Assembly: GCA_963746735.1 (NCBI GenBank)
Contig: CAVVCO010000015.1
Location: 62,001-126,000, forward strand
DNA: 64,000 nucleotides
Direction of reading: 5' to 3'
Source of the DNA: CAVSWT01 sp963746735
GTDB taxonomy: Bacteria > Bacteroidota > Ignavibacteria > Ignavibacteriales > Ignavibacteriaceae
Each line of letters starts with the position of its first letter. Positions within the stretch are counted from its first letter, which is position 1. The notes beneath the pieces were generated by a model. That model was not told the DNA's origin. It saw nothing but the letters and a program-made list of their open reading frames with translations, and searched no databases. The position numbers and the translations under genes were made by a program. This document shows, piece after piece, positions 1 through 8,077 of this stretch.

Positions 1-194
1 CATATACGGACATTAAAAATACTAATTCTTTAAAGCCGTATGTTGATATTGGCTTAAAATTAATTTATAAATTCAATTATAACTTTCATCTTACTTTTGA
101 GTTGAATAACTTAATAAATAATAATAATTACTTGTGGCAGGGCTATAAAGAAATTCCGCTGGATGCTATTGCAGGAATTGTCTATCAATGGTAA
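1..194 (+). CDS. C-terminal end of an outer-membrane beta-barrel protein (partial)
   Basis: An open frame enters from the left edge and ends with TAA at 192-194, giving about 63 residues. They alternate polar and hydrophobic residues (for example IGLKLIYKF and FHLTFELNN) as in amphipathic strands, and the protein ends in an aromatic residue (IVYQW), typical of the last strand of outer-membrane barrels recognised by the BAM machinery. A TonB-dependent receptor or similar porin is possible, and the energy-transduction genes just downstream would fit, but the body of the gene lies outside the window. The family cannot be fixed. Confidence 0.55.
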   Translation, partial: YTDIKNTNSLKPYVDIGLKLIYKFNYNFHLTFELNNLINNNNYLWQGYKEIPLDAIAGIVYQW

Positions 195-231
195 TTAACA
201 ATTTAAATTTAGTTGATTTCATCAATCTCAA

Positions 232-1728
232 ATGACAAAAGCAGAACTAATTAGAAAGATTGCTAAGCAGTCGGGTGTGCCTGATACTGAAGCAAAACTT
301 TTTTTTGAAATATTTTTAAGAAAAACTGCAGGTGTTACAGAACAAGGTGATGCTTTATCAGTGCCTGAGTTTGGGTATTTTCTTCCTAAAAAGGGAAAGA
401 TGAATACTTCAAACTTTGAAGGTGAAAATATTGATGTATTTTTAGATTTAATTGTATTTAAACCGGTGAAGGATGAAAAGCAGGATAGTTTAATTTTTAA
501 TGTGCCTGAAGGAAATTCAAATGGAAGCCAGCTAGTTGATTCTTATTTCAGCTTAAGTATCGGTAAGCCTGTTATTCCTTTACAAGGCGTGAAGGATATT
601 GATTTTTTCCTCCCGCCATCCGGTAATGAATTAAGGCGTTTGATCGAGTCCAAAGTTGAAAAGCTGATTGACGAAAGTGAAGTTATAAAAAATTTCAAGA
701 CCGGAAACGATATTGTAATAATTAACAAAGATATTTTTGATCAATCACAATTGGAGATGAATTATAATTCATCGAAAAATGAAAATGAAAATATTGAAAA
801 TGAATCGGAAATTGATATTGAAGACTCTATAGATTTTAATGAAGTGAACTGGAATTCGAGCAGAGATTTATCAAAAGAGATGGAAGAAGAATCTTTGCTT
901 GATTTAGGTAAAGATTATGACTCCGTTTTTGAAGAAGAAACTTCTGGCCTATCCTGGAATTTCGGAAATGTTGCAGATGAAAATTATTATTCTCCAAAAG
1001 AAGGAACAGAAACGAAGGAACCTGAGTTAAATGCCGAAGAAATAAATAAAGTAAATAATTCATTTACTGAAGAAAATAAATCTGAATCTGAAAATGAAAT
1101 TAAAGATGAGCAAAACGAATCAGATTCCGAACAAAGCATTACAGACGTTATTGGAGAAGAAATTTCTGAAAATAAAATAGAAGAGGAAAGTTCAGAATTT
1201 AATGAGGAAGAATTAAAGGTTAGCGAGAAAAAAATAAGTTATGAAAATAAACTGCATAAAGAAAGAAAATCTAATACTTGGATTTTTATTTTAATAGCTT
1301 TAATACTTTTAGCTGCGGCTTATTTTTTTATAACAAGCATGAATAAAAAGCAGCCGGCTTCTAACTCAAACTCCACAAGCATTAATGCTGCGGAAAAAAA
1401 GACGGAAGAACCTAAATTAGAAAATGCTGTTGATAAAGTAGTTGATAATAATTCAAATAAACCGTCAGATGAAAATCTTAGTGAATTTCCGAAACAAAAT
1501 ATTGAAAAGATTTCGGATTATATTTTTAAATACGGAAGCATATACGTGGTTCAAGTTTCTTCCTGGAGGACAAAAGATAAAGCAGTTCATCAAGTTGATT
1601 TGTATAAATCCACAGGGCAAAATGCATTTTTAGAGGAAATAAAAATAAGCGGTACTGTTTGGTACAGAGTTAGAGTGGGTAATTTTAATTCGTTGGCAGA
1701 GGCTAAACAATTTTTAAATAAGAATTAG
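232..1728 (+). CDS. HU-like domain / SPOR domain membrane protein
   Basis: This 498-residue protein has three parts. Residues 1-60 resemble the bacterial HU-CCDC81-type module, a relative of the HU DNA-binding fold (starts MTKAELIRKIAKQSG and contains the FGYF..KKGK pattern). A long acidic Glu/Asn/Ser-rich stretch follows, then one membrane helix near residues 349-371 (WIFILIALILLAAAYFF). The last 70 residues are a SPOR domain (YVVQVSSW at the start, WYRVRVGNF near the end), a fold that binds denuded peptidoglycan at division sites. The expected topology is HU-like part in the cytoplasm and SPOR in the periplasm. It lies 21 bp before exbB and probably shares its operon. A division or envelope role is inference. 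Confidence 0.8.
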   Translation: MTKAELIRKIAKQSGVPDTEAKLFFEIFLRKTAGVTEQGDALSVPEFGYFLPKKGKMNTSNFEGENIDVFLDLIVFKPVKDEKQDSLIFNVPEGNSNGSQLVDSYFSLSIGKPVIPLQGVKDIDFFLPPSGNELRRLIESKVEKLIDESEVIKNFKTGNDIVIINKDIFDQSQLEMNYNSSKNENENIENESEIDIEDSIDFNEVNWNSSRDLSKEMEEESLLDLGKDYDSVFEEETSGLSWNFGNVADENYYSPKEGTETKEPELNAEEINKVNNSFTEENKSESENEIKDEQNESDSEQSITDVIGEEISENKIEEESSEFNEEELKVSEKKISYENKLHKERKSNTWIFILIALILLAAAYFFITSMNKKQPASNSNSTSINAAEKKTEEPKLENAVDKVVDNNSNKPSDENLSEFPKQNIEKISDYIFKYGSIYVVQVSSWRTKDKAVHQVDLYKSTGQNAFLEEIKISGTVWYRVRVGNFNSLAEAKQFLNKN

Positions 1729-1749
1729 AAAATAATTAAAGGAATAGCA

Positions 1750-2406
1750 ATGGATCTTTTCTCAATATTTCTTAAAGGCGGATTGTTAATGTGGGCAATC
1801 CTTGCATGTTCAGTTTTAGGTATAGCTGTAGTTGTTGACAGGTTTATTGTTTTAAGAAAAGCCAAAATAAATGTTCCGGCATTTATGGTGAGAATACGAG
1901 GGCTCGTTAAAAAGAAAGATATTTCAGGAGCTATCAGCTATTGCATGGAAGAAAAATCTCCAATAGCGAACATTATCCGTAAAGGATTAAAAAAATATAA
2001 TCTTGGTCACGAAAGAGTTAAGGAAGCAATTGAAAATGCAGGCCGACAGGAAATCAGCAGACTGGAAAAAGGACTTACTGTGTTGGCTTCAGTTGCGGGT
2101 ATTGCCCCGCTGCTGGGATTTCTTGGAACTGTAACCGGAATGATTCAAGCTTTCATGATTATCGAAGATCTGAAAGGTGCTGCTAATCCAAGTGATCTTG
2201 CTGGAGGAATTTGGGAAGCTTTGTTAACAACAGCATTTGGATTAATTGTGGGAATTCCTGCACTGGCATTCTACAATTATTTTTTAAGCGCTATAAAAAA
2301 ATTAGTCGGTGATATGGAAACAGTTGCAAACGATGTTGTGGATATAGTTCAGGATTCTTCAAAATCAAGCCATGATCTTGAAGAAGAAATTGAAATAGAC
2401 ATTTAG
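1750..2406 (+). CDS. exbB: MotA/TolQ/ExbB proton channel family protein
   Basis: At 218 residues it has the usual length of ExbB/TolQ. There is an N-terminal membrane helix (residues 10-30), a cytoplasmic helical region, and two more helices around the family signature near residues 105-190 (ASVAGIAPLLGFLGTVTGMI, then LLTTAFGLIVGIPALAFYN). The family forms the pentameric inner-membrane channel that uses proton-motive force to drive a periplasmic partner. An ExbD/TolR gene follows after 8 bp and a TonB-like gene after that, so ExbB is more likely than TolQ; no tolA, tolB or pal is nearby. RBS-like AAAGGA lies upstream. Confidence 0.9.
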   Translation: MDLFSIFLKGGLLMWAILACSVLGIAVVVDRFIVLRKAKINVPAFMVRIRGLVKKKDISGAISYCMEEKSPIANIIRKGLKKYNLGHERVKEAIENAGRQEISRLEKGLTVLASVAGIAPLLGFLGTVTGMIQAFMIIEDLKGAANPSDLAGGIWEALLTTAFGLIVGIPALAFYNYFLSAIKKLVGDMETVANDVVDIVQDSSKSSHDLEEEIEIDI

Positions 2407-2414
2407 GAGCAGCA

Positions 2415-2819
2415 ATGAAATTTAAACTATCAAATGAACCGTTGGCAATGTTCAGTTACTCTTCTCTTACAGATATTGTAATGCTGCTTTTGGTATTCTT
2501 TCTTTTAACATCACAATTCGTCGTTCAAACAGGAGTAAAAGTTAAGCTTCCAGGTTCCAAAACAAATGAGCAGACTTCACCTTCAAGGCTTGTGGTTACG
2601 TTAACCCAGGGCGGCGGAGTTTACATTGGAAACGACGAAGTCGGCATTGATGAACTACCTGCTAAATTGAGCATGATGAAAGGTGAATCTGGAGAAGAAA
2701 ATTTAATTATACGTTCAGATAAATCAGTGGCAGTTGAAATGGTGATTAAAGTTATTGATGCTGCGCGCGGTGCCGGTATTGATAAATTTACAATAGAAAC
2801 AGAAAAAGAAAAGTTGTGA
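2415..2819 (+). CDS. exbD: ExbD/TolR biopolymer transport protein
   Basis: This 134-residue protein has the ExbD/TolR layout: a short cytoplasmic N-terminus, one membrane helix (about residues 12-35, with SLTDIVMLLLVFFLLTSQFV) and a periplasmic domain. The conserved membrane aspartate that carries protons is present in SLTDIV. The periplasmic part contains the expected segments (VKVKLPGSK, LIIRSDKSV). It follows exbB by 8 bp with the RBS AGGAG. It should assemble inside the ExbB pentamer and work with the TonB-like protein downstream. Confidence 0.92.
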   Translation: MKFKLSNEPLAMFSYSSLTDIVMLLLVFFLLTSQFVVQTGVKVKLPGSKTNEQTSPSRLVVTLTQGGGVYIGNDEVGIDELPAKLSMMKGESGEENLIIRSDKSVAVEMVIKVIDAARGAGIDKFTIETEKEKL

Positions 2820-2867
2820 TAAATTGATTTATAAAAAAATAATACCCGGATTTTGTGAGATAATAAA

Positions 2868-3569
2868 ATGACTTATAATTCAATCAGACAAGTTTCTTAT
2901 TCAGCATCAATAATGTTTCATCTACTTTTATTGCTGCTGTTTATGTTAATTAAAATTACAATTGATTACCCTGTAAAAGAGTATGTGGAATTATCTTTTG
3001 GTAAAACGGGGCAGGTAGGCTCAACTGGTGCAATCGGTACAAAAATAAATCAGGTTGAAGAATTAGCGCAGCCGCAAAAAGTTACTAAAACAAAAGATAA
3101 CAAAAGAGAAGTTAAAGAAGTTGCTTTACCTAAAGCTAAAAACACTTCAGAAAATAATCCTGCAATAACTCCTGCCGATAAGAATAAAGAGAAATCCAAT
3201 GTTGTAAAGAATGAAACAAACGAAACTAAAAATTCAAACGTAACAACTGAAGGGCAGGGCAATAAAGCTGCAGGCGAAGGAAGTTTTGGATATGATATTG
3301 ATTGGGGCGGGCAGGGAACAAGAAAAATTTATATGTACAGCGTTCCCGCATATCCTGAAGGGGTTGAAAAAGAAATTGATATCAGGCTTCGGTTTTCTAT
3401 TAAGCCGGACGGCACGGTTGGAACAGTCATCCCTTTGACTAAAGCTGATACTCGTTTGGAAAATGCTGCGATATATTCATTAAGGCAATGGAGATTTGAA
3501 CCGTTAAGCCCTCTTCAAAAACAAGCAGATCAAACTGCGGTTATTGTTTTTCCTTATCGGCTTCAGTAG
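2868..3569 (+). CDS. tonB: TonB family energy transducer
   Basis: This 233-residue protein has an N-terminal signal-anchor helix (residues 14-30, MFHLLLLLLFMLIKI), a long Lys/Glu/Asn/Pro-rich spacer of about 110 residues, and a C-terminal TonB domain (YPEGVEKEIDIRLRFSI, then a strand with PDGTVG and YSLRQWRFEPL). TonB spans the periplasm and passes energy from ExbB/ExbD to outer-membrane receptors. It is third in the exbB-exbD-tonB set. The last 29 bp overlap, on the opposite strand, the end of the next minus-strand gene. Confidence 0.87.
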   Translation: MTYNSIRQVSYSASIMFHLLLLLLFMLIKITIDYPVKEYVELSFGKTGQVGSTGAIGTKINQVEELAQPQKVTKTKDNKREVKEVALPKAKNTSENNPAITPADKNKEKSNVVKNETNETKNSNVTTEGQGNKAAGEGSFGYDIDWGGQGTRKIYMYSVPAYPEGVEKEIDIRLRFSIKPDGTVGTVIPLTKADTRLENAAIYSLRQWRFEPLSPLQKQADQTAVIVFPYRLQ

Positions 3570-3846
3570 GATTTTTATCTTCTTTATAATAAAATTTATA
3601 GAAGAAAAATTCTCCTATTGTTAGTATAGTAAGAGTAATTGCGTCCCTATCAAAATATAATCCCATCCCTTTGGGATTTATAAGATTTTGAGTTGCAAGC
3701 CCTACCATGGACCAGCCAACTGCAAATAAAATCCCTATTAAACCTAAATTTAAAAATGCTGTAGAAAGATTTTCTTCCTGCCATTTTTTTGTAAAGATAA
3801 TTAGTGCAAAAAGAAAATGGGCAAAGAAAATAAAAGCGGTTATCAT
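3541..3846 (-). CDS. Small three-helix membrane protein, unknown function
   Basis: This 101-residue protein has about three predicted membrane helices (ITAFIFFAHFLFALIIF, LGLIGILFAVGWSMVGLA and ITLTILTIGEFFFYKF) and a charged C-terminal tail. I do not recognise the family. Its ATG overlaps the stop of the upstream minus-strand gene by 4 bp (ATGA), so the two are probably translationally coupled. Its 3' end runs 29 bp into the tonB coding sequence on the other strand. A role beside the DUF2085 and membrane genes upstream is all the context suggests. Confidence 0.6.
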   Translation of the reverse strand: MITAFIFFAHFLFALIIFTKKWQEENLSTAFLNLGLIGILFAVGWSMVGLATQNLINPKGMGLYFDRDAITLTILTIGEFFFYKFYYKEDKNPTEADKEKQ

Positions 3847-4367
3847 TTGATTACTGGCTTATTTCTTTTATTGATTAGAAACATCGAGATAAATCCGCCA
3901 ATTATACCCGAAATTGAAAAAATAAATATATTACCTACAAAAGTTGAAATGGTATAGAATAATGAAAAGCCAGTAGTTTTTATATCGCGTTCGGCTTGAT
4001 GGTAGATATCTAAAACAACTTTTAGAATGTCTATGCCTTTTATGTTCTTGAAGAGTTGTTCAACTTCTGGAATGCTTTCAACAAATTGATTTGTGTGGAG
4101 GAAAAAAGTCATGATAGTATCAAACAAAGCAGAAAAGAAAGCAGCAATTAATCCTGTGAAAAGTCCGAATAACAATGCATTTTCTCCGGATATCTTTTCT
4201 ATTGAAGGATTTATTTTTTTATATAATATTAATGAAATCCCAACTGCAATTGGGACAGATAGACAGCAGCCGAACGCCTGATTAAGTCCTGGTAATATTG
4301 TAAAAACTGCTGCGCCAAATCCGCAAACAAGTGCCGGTGAGTATTTTTTAAAGATCATTGAAAACAA
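3843..4367 (-). CDS. Multi-pass membrane protein, unknown function
   Basis: This 174-residue protein has about four hydrophobic segments: residues 8-25, a Cys-containing helix with GCCLSVPIAVGISLIL, LLFGLFTGLIAAFFSALF, and a C-terminal Gly-rich helix with FSISGIIGGFISMFLI. The layout resembles small DUF4199-like membrane proteins of Bacteroidota, but I cannot assign it from motifs. It lies 3 bp downstream of the DUF2085 gene and overlaps the following gene by 4 bp, so it is the middle member of a minus-strand operon. Confidence 0.6.
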   Translation of the reverse strand: MFSMIFKKYSPALVCGFGAAVFTILPGLNQAFGCCLSVPIAVGISLILYKKINPSIEKISGENALLFGLFTGLIAAFFSALFDTIMTFFLHTNQFVESIPEVEQLFKNIKGIDILKVVLDIYHQAERDIKTTGFSLFYTISTFVGNIFIFSISGIIGGFISMFLINKRNKPVIK

Positions 4368-4370
4368 AAA

Positions 4371-4853
4371 TTAGTCAAACAAAAAATTATCTATTAAAGT
4401 CAAAATATAAACAAATACAATGGAACCAAAAAATAAGCCGGTCGCGAATGAAATAGCTTTTGAATAATTATAAATCCCCACCGTAGAAAAAAATACATCT
4501 GACAATAATATAATTGTTGCTGCATAAAATAATTTTTTATTTAAATTGAAGTCTCTTTTTCCAAAAATGAAATACACCGATGAGAAGAATGCCCCAACAT
4601 AAATTCCAGTGCATCTTGCACAAACAAGCAGCTTGTATCCAAATATGTGTAATGTTTTGTAATCAATTTGGTGACAGACTTCAGAATAAAATTTATTTAA
4701 GAATGGATATAAAATAATTACAGAAGAGTTATGAAATAATGGCAGAACAGCAAATCCGGCTATCCATAATAAAAGCAAAATTGCCGCAAAAACTTTAAAT
4801 AATTTTCTATTAATAAATGTAAGATTGGTTTTGGATAAACTTAGAGATGTCAT
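4371..4853 (-). CDS. DUF2085 family membrane protein
   Basis: This 160-residue protein has four or so hydrophobic helices and the signature of DUF2085: a CHQ motif (SEVCHQIDY) followed by CARCTGIYVG. The conserved Cys/His residues suggest a metal or redox site at the membrane face, but the family's biochemistry is unknown to me. The gene is second in a minus-strand operon with an NHL-repeat exported protein upstream (20 bp) and two small membrane proteins downstream. Confidence 0.75.
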   Translation of the reverse strand: MTSLSLSKTNLTFINRKLFKVFAAILLLLWIAGFAVLPLFHNSSVIILYPFLNKFYSEVCHQIDYKTLHIFGYKLLVCARCTGIYVGAFFSSVYFIFGKRDFNLNKKLFYAATIILLSDVFFSTVGIYNYSKAISFATGLFFGSIVFVYILTLIDNFLFD

Positions 4854-4873
4854 CTTTAGTAAAGAATATTAGC

Positions 4874-5722
4874 TTAATTTAATTTCTTAAAAACCTGGAT
4901 ATCAGCATGTGTTAAAATATACAGCTTCCCGTTAAAGTAAATAGAGCTTAAATATTTTGCATCATCACCTTTAGTAATTAAGCTGACTTTATTTGAAAAA
5001 TTGTTTGACGTTTTCAAATTTGTTAAATAGATAGTGCTGTCTGCAGTTAGAGTTAGAAAATTAAACATTACATTTATGTCGTTTATTTTATCGTCTGTTC
5101 CAATTTTAAGTATCCCATTTCCATACTGGTCGAAAACTATAATCTCTTTTTTATCAAGTACAAAAATATTATTTGAAGAAGTTATTGCCAGCCTTTCTGG
5201 ATCAGATAAAATATATTCTCCCGCATCGTAGCCGCCGAAGTTTTGAATGAACTTTCCGAACAAATCGAATTTAATAACTCTGTTATTTTCAGAATCTAAA
5301 ATATAAAGGTCGCCCTGATTTGAAGCAGCACAACTTAACGGATAGCCAAATTGTTCATCTGGATTGCTGCTGTCTCTTGTTTTCAAAGATGAAATAAAAT
5401 TTAAATCTTTATCATATCTTTGAATGCGATGATTGTTTTTATCACAGACATAAACACTTAAATCTGTGGCAAATACATCAACGGGATTATCAAATAATTC
5501 TTCATCCCATCCGTAGCCGCCTATATTTCTTATTGCTTTGCCTAGAGTATCTATTTTATAGATTTCATCGGTGCCAGAGTCGGTTACATAAATAAACCCC
5601 GCCGGGCTAATACAGAAAGAAGAAGCATCTTTAAATTTACCGATTGAATAATCATAACTAAATTGCTGTGAGAAAAGACTTATACTTGAAATGAAAAGCA
5701 AAAGAGAAATAATTTTTATCAT
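4874..5722 (-). CDS. Exported NHL-repeat (six-bladed propeller) protein
   Basis: This 282-residue protein begins with a signal peptide (MIKIISLLLFISSISLFSQ). The rest is made of NHL-type repeats: blades with patterns such as GFIYVTDSGTDEIYKID, SVYVCDKNNHRIQRYD, DLYILDSENNRVIKFD and NNIFVLDKKEIIVFD, about five in sequence. NHL propellers bind proteins or ligands and are usually not enzymes. The protein is probably periplasmic or surface-exposed. It is the first gene of the four-gene minus-strand cluster, and its start faces the two tRNA genes. Confidence 0.8.
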   Translation of the reverse strand: MIKIISLLLFISSISLFSQQFSYDYSIGKFKDASSFCISPAGFIYVTDSGTDEIYKIDTLGKAIRNIGGYGWDEELFDNPVDVFATDLSVYVCDKNNHRIQRYDKDLNFISSLKTRDSSNPDEQFGYPLSCAASNQGDLYILDSENNRVIKFDLFGKFIQNFGGYDAGEYILSDPERLAITSSNNIFVLDKKEIIVFDQYGNGILKIGTDDKINDINVMFNFLTLTADSTIYLTNLKTSNNFSNKVSLITKGDDAKYLSSIYFNGKLYILTHADIQVFKKLN

Positions 5723-5866
5723 TGTTCGTTTTAGGATTTCATAAAATTTATATGCTGACTAAAGTAATTATTTTTTCTATGAAAATATAATATGTTTAGA
5801 TTATTACCCCTTTAAGGCCATTTATAAATTTTGAAATTAGTCAGTGTATCTTTAATTTTACAGTAT

Positions 5867-5939
5867 TGCCTCGTGGTGTAATTGGCAACACGTCTGACTC
5901 TGGATCAGAAGAGTCCAGGTTCGAACCCTGGCGAGGCAA
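5867..5939 (+). tRNA. tRNA-Gln (CTG anticodon)
   Basis: The 73-nt sequence folds as a full cloverleaf. The acceptor stem TGCCTCG pairs with CGAGGCA, the anticodon stem TCTGA/TCAGA carries the loop CTCTGGA (anticodon CTG, reading CAG), and the T-arm is CCAGG-TTCGAAC-CCTGG. The discriminator base is A. CCA is not encoded. Confidence 0.96.
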
Positions 5940-5994
5940 CTTTATAATGAATAGTTAAAAATGAACAATTTATAATTGTTCGTTTTTAAACACT

Positions 5995-6068
5995 GGCGCG
6001 TTCGTCTAGTGGCTTAGGACGCCGCCCTCTCAAGGCGGAGATCACGGGTTCGAATCCCGTACGCGCTA
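5995..6068 (+). tRNA. tRNA-Glu (CTC anticodon)
   Basis: The 74-nt cloverleaf has an acceptor stem GGCGCGT/ACGCGCT with a first-pair G-U, an anticodon stem CCGCC/GGCGG with the loop CTCTCAA (anticodon CTC, reading GAG), and the T-arm ACGGG-TTCGAAT-CCCGT. The discriminator is A and CCA is not encoded. It lies 55 bp after tRNA-Gln, so the two are probably cotranscribed. Confidence 0.96.
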
Positions 6069-6122
6069 CTAATTAAATTTCAAATCTCAAAATCATATCT
6101 CAAATAAATTACTTACCAGAAT

Positions 6123-6155
6123 ATCTAATACATAAATTGAGTATTAGATTTTGTT
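6123..6155 (+). terminator. Intrinsic terminator after the tRNA pair
   Basis: A perfect 9-bp stem, ATCTAATAC paired with GTATTAGAT, has a 9-nt loop and is followed by TTTTGTTATTT. It lies 54 bp after tRNA-Glu and 38 bp before the ferredoxin gene. The stem is AT-rich, so efficiency is uncertain. Confidence 0.55.
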
Positions 6156-6192
6156 ATTTATTTGTAGTTTGAAAACTAAAATTTAATTTTTT

Positions 6193-6537
6193 ATGAAACG
6201 TTACGAAAAACATATTTTCATTTGTGAAAATAAGCGTCCACCGGATGACCCGCGGGGCTGCTGCTTTGATAAAGGCGGATCGGAGATTAAAGCCAAATTT
6301 AAAGAGAGAATTAAACAGCTTGGATTAAAATCAGAAGTACGCGCAAACACTTCAGGCTGCCTGGATGCATGTGAATTTGGTGCTTCTGTTGTTGTGTATC
6401 CTGAACAAATTTGGTACGGTGGAGTTACTGTTGATGATGTGGAAGAAATAATTCAGAGTCATATCATGAATAATAAACCTGTGCAAAGATTACAGATTAA
6501 ACACCCAAAGTTTAATAAAGATGACGTCAATATCTGA
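6193..6537 (+). CDS. Thioredoxin-fold [2Fe-2S] ferredoxin
   Basis: This 114-residue protein matches the small (2Fe-2S) ferredoxins with a thioredoxin-like fold. It opens with KHIFICENKRPPDDPRGCC and carries the second ligand pair in SGCLDACEFGASVVVYP, then WYGGVTVDDVEEII. The four ligand cysteines are expected at CE, GCC and C...AC. Such proteins are soluble one-electron carriers; the partner is unknown. The 3' end overlaps nth by 17 bp, so the two are cotranscribed. Endonuclease III carries a [4Fe-4S] cluster, but a functional link would be speculation. Confidence 0.85.
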   Translation: MKRYEKHIFICENKRPPDDPRGCCFDKGGSEIKAKFKERIKQLGLKSEVRANTSGCLDACEFGASVVVYPEQIWYGGVTVDDVEEIIQSHIMNNKPVQRLQIKHPKFNKDDVNI

Positions 6538-7165
6538 AAAGCAGCGTGCAAAAAAAGTTTTTGATATTCTAAGGAAAGAATATCCTAATGTTAAGCCGGC
6601 ATTAAATTACAAAAGTCCATTTCAATTGCTGGTTGCTACCATACTTTCAGCACAATGTACGGATGCAAGAGTAAACATTGTAACTAAAGATCTTTTCAAG
6701 AAATATAAAAGCCCTAAAGATTATCTTAAAGTGTCAATCCAAGAATTGGAAAAAGATATTTATTCAACCGGGTTTTATAGGCAAAAGGCTAGAAGCATAA
6801 TAGGCTGCTGCCGGGCTTTAATTGAAAAATATAATGGAAAAGTACCGGATGATTTTGATAAGTTGAATGAACTTCCGGGTGTAGGAAGAAAAACAGCTTC
6901 AGTCGTTGCTGGGAATGCTTTTGGAATTCCAGCTATTGCCGTTGACACTCATGTAAAGAGATTATCAAACTTGCTTGGATTTATAGAATCTAACGATCCT
7001 GAAAAAATAGAATTTAAATTAAAAGAATTACTGCCGGAAAAAGATTGGACAAATTCATCTCATTGGCTTGCAGTACATGGAAGAAAAATTTGTATTGCAA
7101 GAAGGCCTAAATGTTTACAATGTGTTGTTGGAAATATTTGTCCCAGCTTTAACCCGGAGAATTGA
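6521..7165 (+). CDS. nth: Endonuclease III (base-excision repair glycosylase/AP lyase)
   Basis: This 214-residue protein has the normal length for Nth. It contains the helix-hairpin-helix with the catalytic lysine (LPGVGRKTASVV), the catalytic aspartate in AVDTHVKRL, and the C-terminal [4Fe-4S] ligands in the canonical C-x6-C-x2-C-x5-C spacing (CIARRPKCLQCVVGNIC). It removes oxidised pyrimidines and cleaves the abasic site. The start overlaps the ferredoxin gene by 17 bp. All key residues are present. Confidence 0.95.
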   Translation: MTSISEKQRAKKVFDILRKEYPNVKPALNYKSPFQLLVATILSAQCTDARVNIVTKDLFKKYKSPKDYLKVSIQELEKDIYSTGFYRQKARSIIGCCRALIEKYNGKVPDDFDKLNELPGVGRKTASVVAGNAFGIPAIAVDTHVKRLSNLLGFIESNDPEKIEFKLKELLPEKDWTNSSHWLAVHGRKICIARRPKCLQCVVGNICPSFNPEN

Positions 7166-7197
7166 AGTTAACAAACAAAGAATATTTACCATACACT

Positions 7198-7262
7198 CAT
7201 TCAAACAATCAATCATTTTTAAGCTGCATGTTAAAATGAATGAATTGATGAATGCTTGAATG
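7198..7262. repeat. Imperfect inverted repeat between nth and the HD gene
   Basis: The outer arms CATTCAA (7198-7204) and TTGAATG (7256-7262) and inner arms CATTTT (7214-7219) and AAAATG (7233-7238) can fold into one long, bulged hairpin. There is no T-run after it, so it is not a clear terminator. It may be a transcript-stabilising structure or a small degenerate palindromic element. Confidence 0.4.
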
Positions 7263-7282
7263 TTTTTAAATTAGGAGTTTAT

Positions 7283-7852
7283 ATGCCTGAAAATGTTATG
7301 CACGATAGAAATTATTGTTTACAACTATTAAAAGAATATACCCAAAGCGAAAGTTTGTTAAAGCATGCTTATGCTGTAGAAACTTGTGTTAGAGCCTATG
7401 CAAAAAAATTTAATGAAGATGTTGAATACTGGAGTAATGTTGCGCTGCTTCATGATTTTGATTATGAAAAATATCCGACCATGGAAGAACATCCATTCAA
7501 GGGCTCTGAAATTCTAAAAGAAAAAGGATTCGATGAAGAATTTAGAAATGCAATACTTTCTCACGCGGATTATTCCGGGGTGCCGAGAGAATCTTTACTT
7601 CAAAAAACTTTATTTGCCTGTGATGAATTGGCTGGCTTTATAACCGCTGTAACTTATGTCCGTCCTTCTAAGAGCGTTGTTGAAGTGGAAGTGAAGTCCG
7701 TTAAGAAAAAATTGAAGGATAAAGCCTTTGCAAAAAATGTAAGCCGGGAAGATATTACAAATGGAGCTGAAGGTTTAGGAATTCCCTTAGATGAACATAT
7801 CCAATTTTGCATAAATGCTATGAAAGAAAACAAGGAAGAATTAGGCTTATAA
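7283..7852 (+). CDS. HD-domain protein (HDIG-type)
   Basis: This is a 189-residue protein if it starts at the ATG at 7283, which has AGGAG at 7273-7277; an upstream in-frame ATG at 7256 lacks an RBS. The HD-fold metal-binding pattern is present: His in LLKHAYAVE, the HD pair in VALLHDFDYEKYP, His in EEHPFKGSEIL and ILSHADYSG. Proteins of this small HDIG group are presumed metal-dependent phosphohydrolases, but the substrate is not known. The rest is helical with no extra domain. Confidence 0.8.
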   Translation: MPENVMHDRNYCLQLLKEYTQSESLLKHAYAVETCVRAYAKKFNEDVEYWSNVALLHDFDYEKYPTMEEHPFKGSEILKEKGFDEEFRNAILSHADYSGVPRESLLQKTLFACDELAGFITAVTYVRPSKSVVEVEVKSVKKKLKDKAFAKNVSREDITNGAEGLGIPLDEHIQFCINAMKENKEELGL

Positions 7853-8077
7853 GCTTCAAAATAAGCATCTAAATAGACAAATTATAGCACTATATAGAGG
7901 CCTAAAAATCATTCAATTGACTTGACTTGTATCACATTTATTATCTAAATTTTGACAACAAAAATTAGGAGAGTCTTTAGATTTTTTTGCTACCAAATAT
8001 TTATAGAGTTACAGTGCATTTTGTGTTGTATATTTTGTCTTAGCTGTAACTAATTTTTAATTAAAAAATATTACTTA

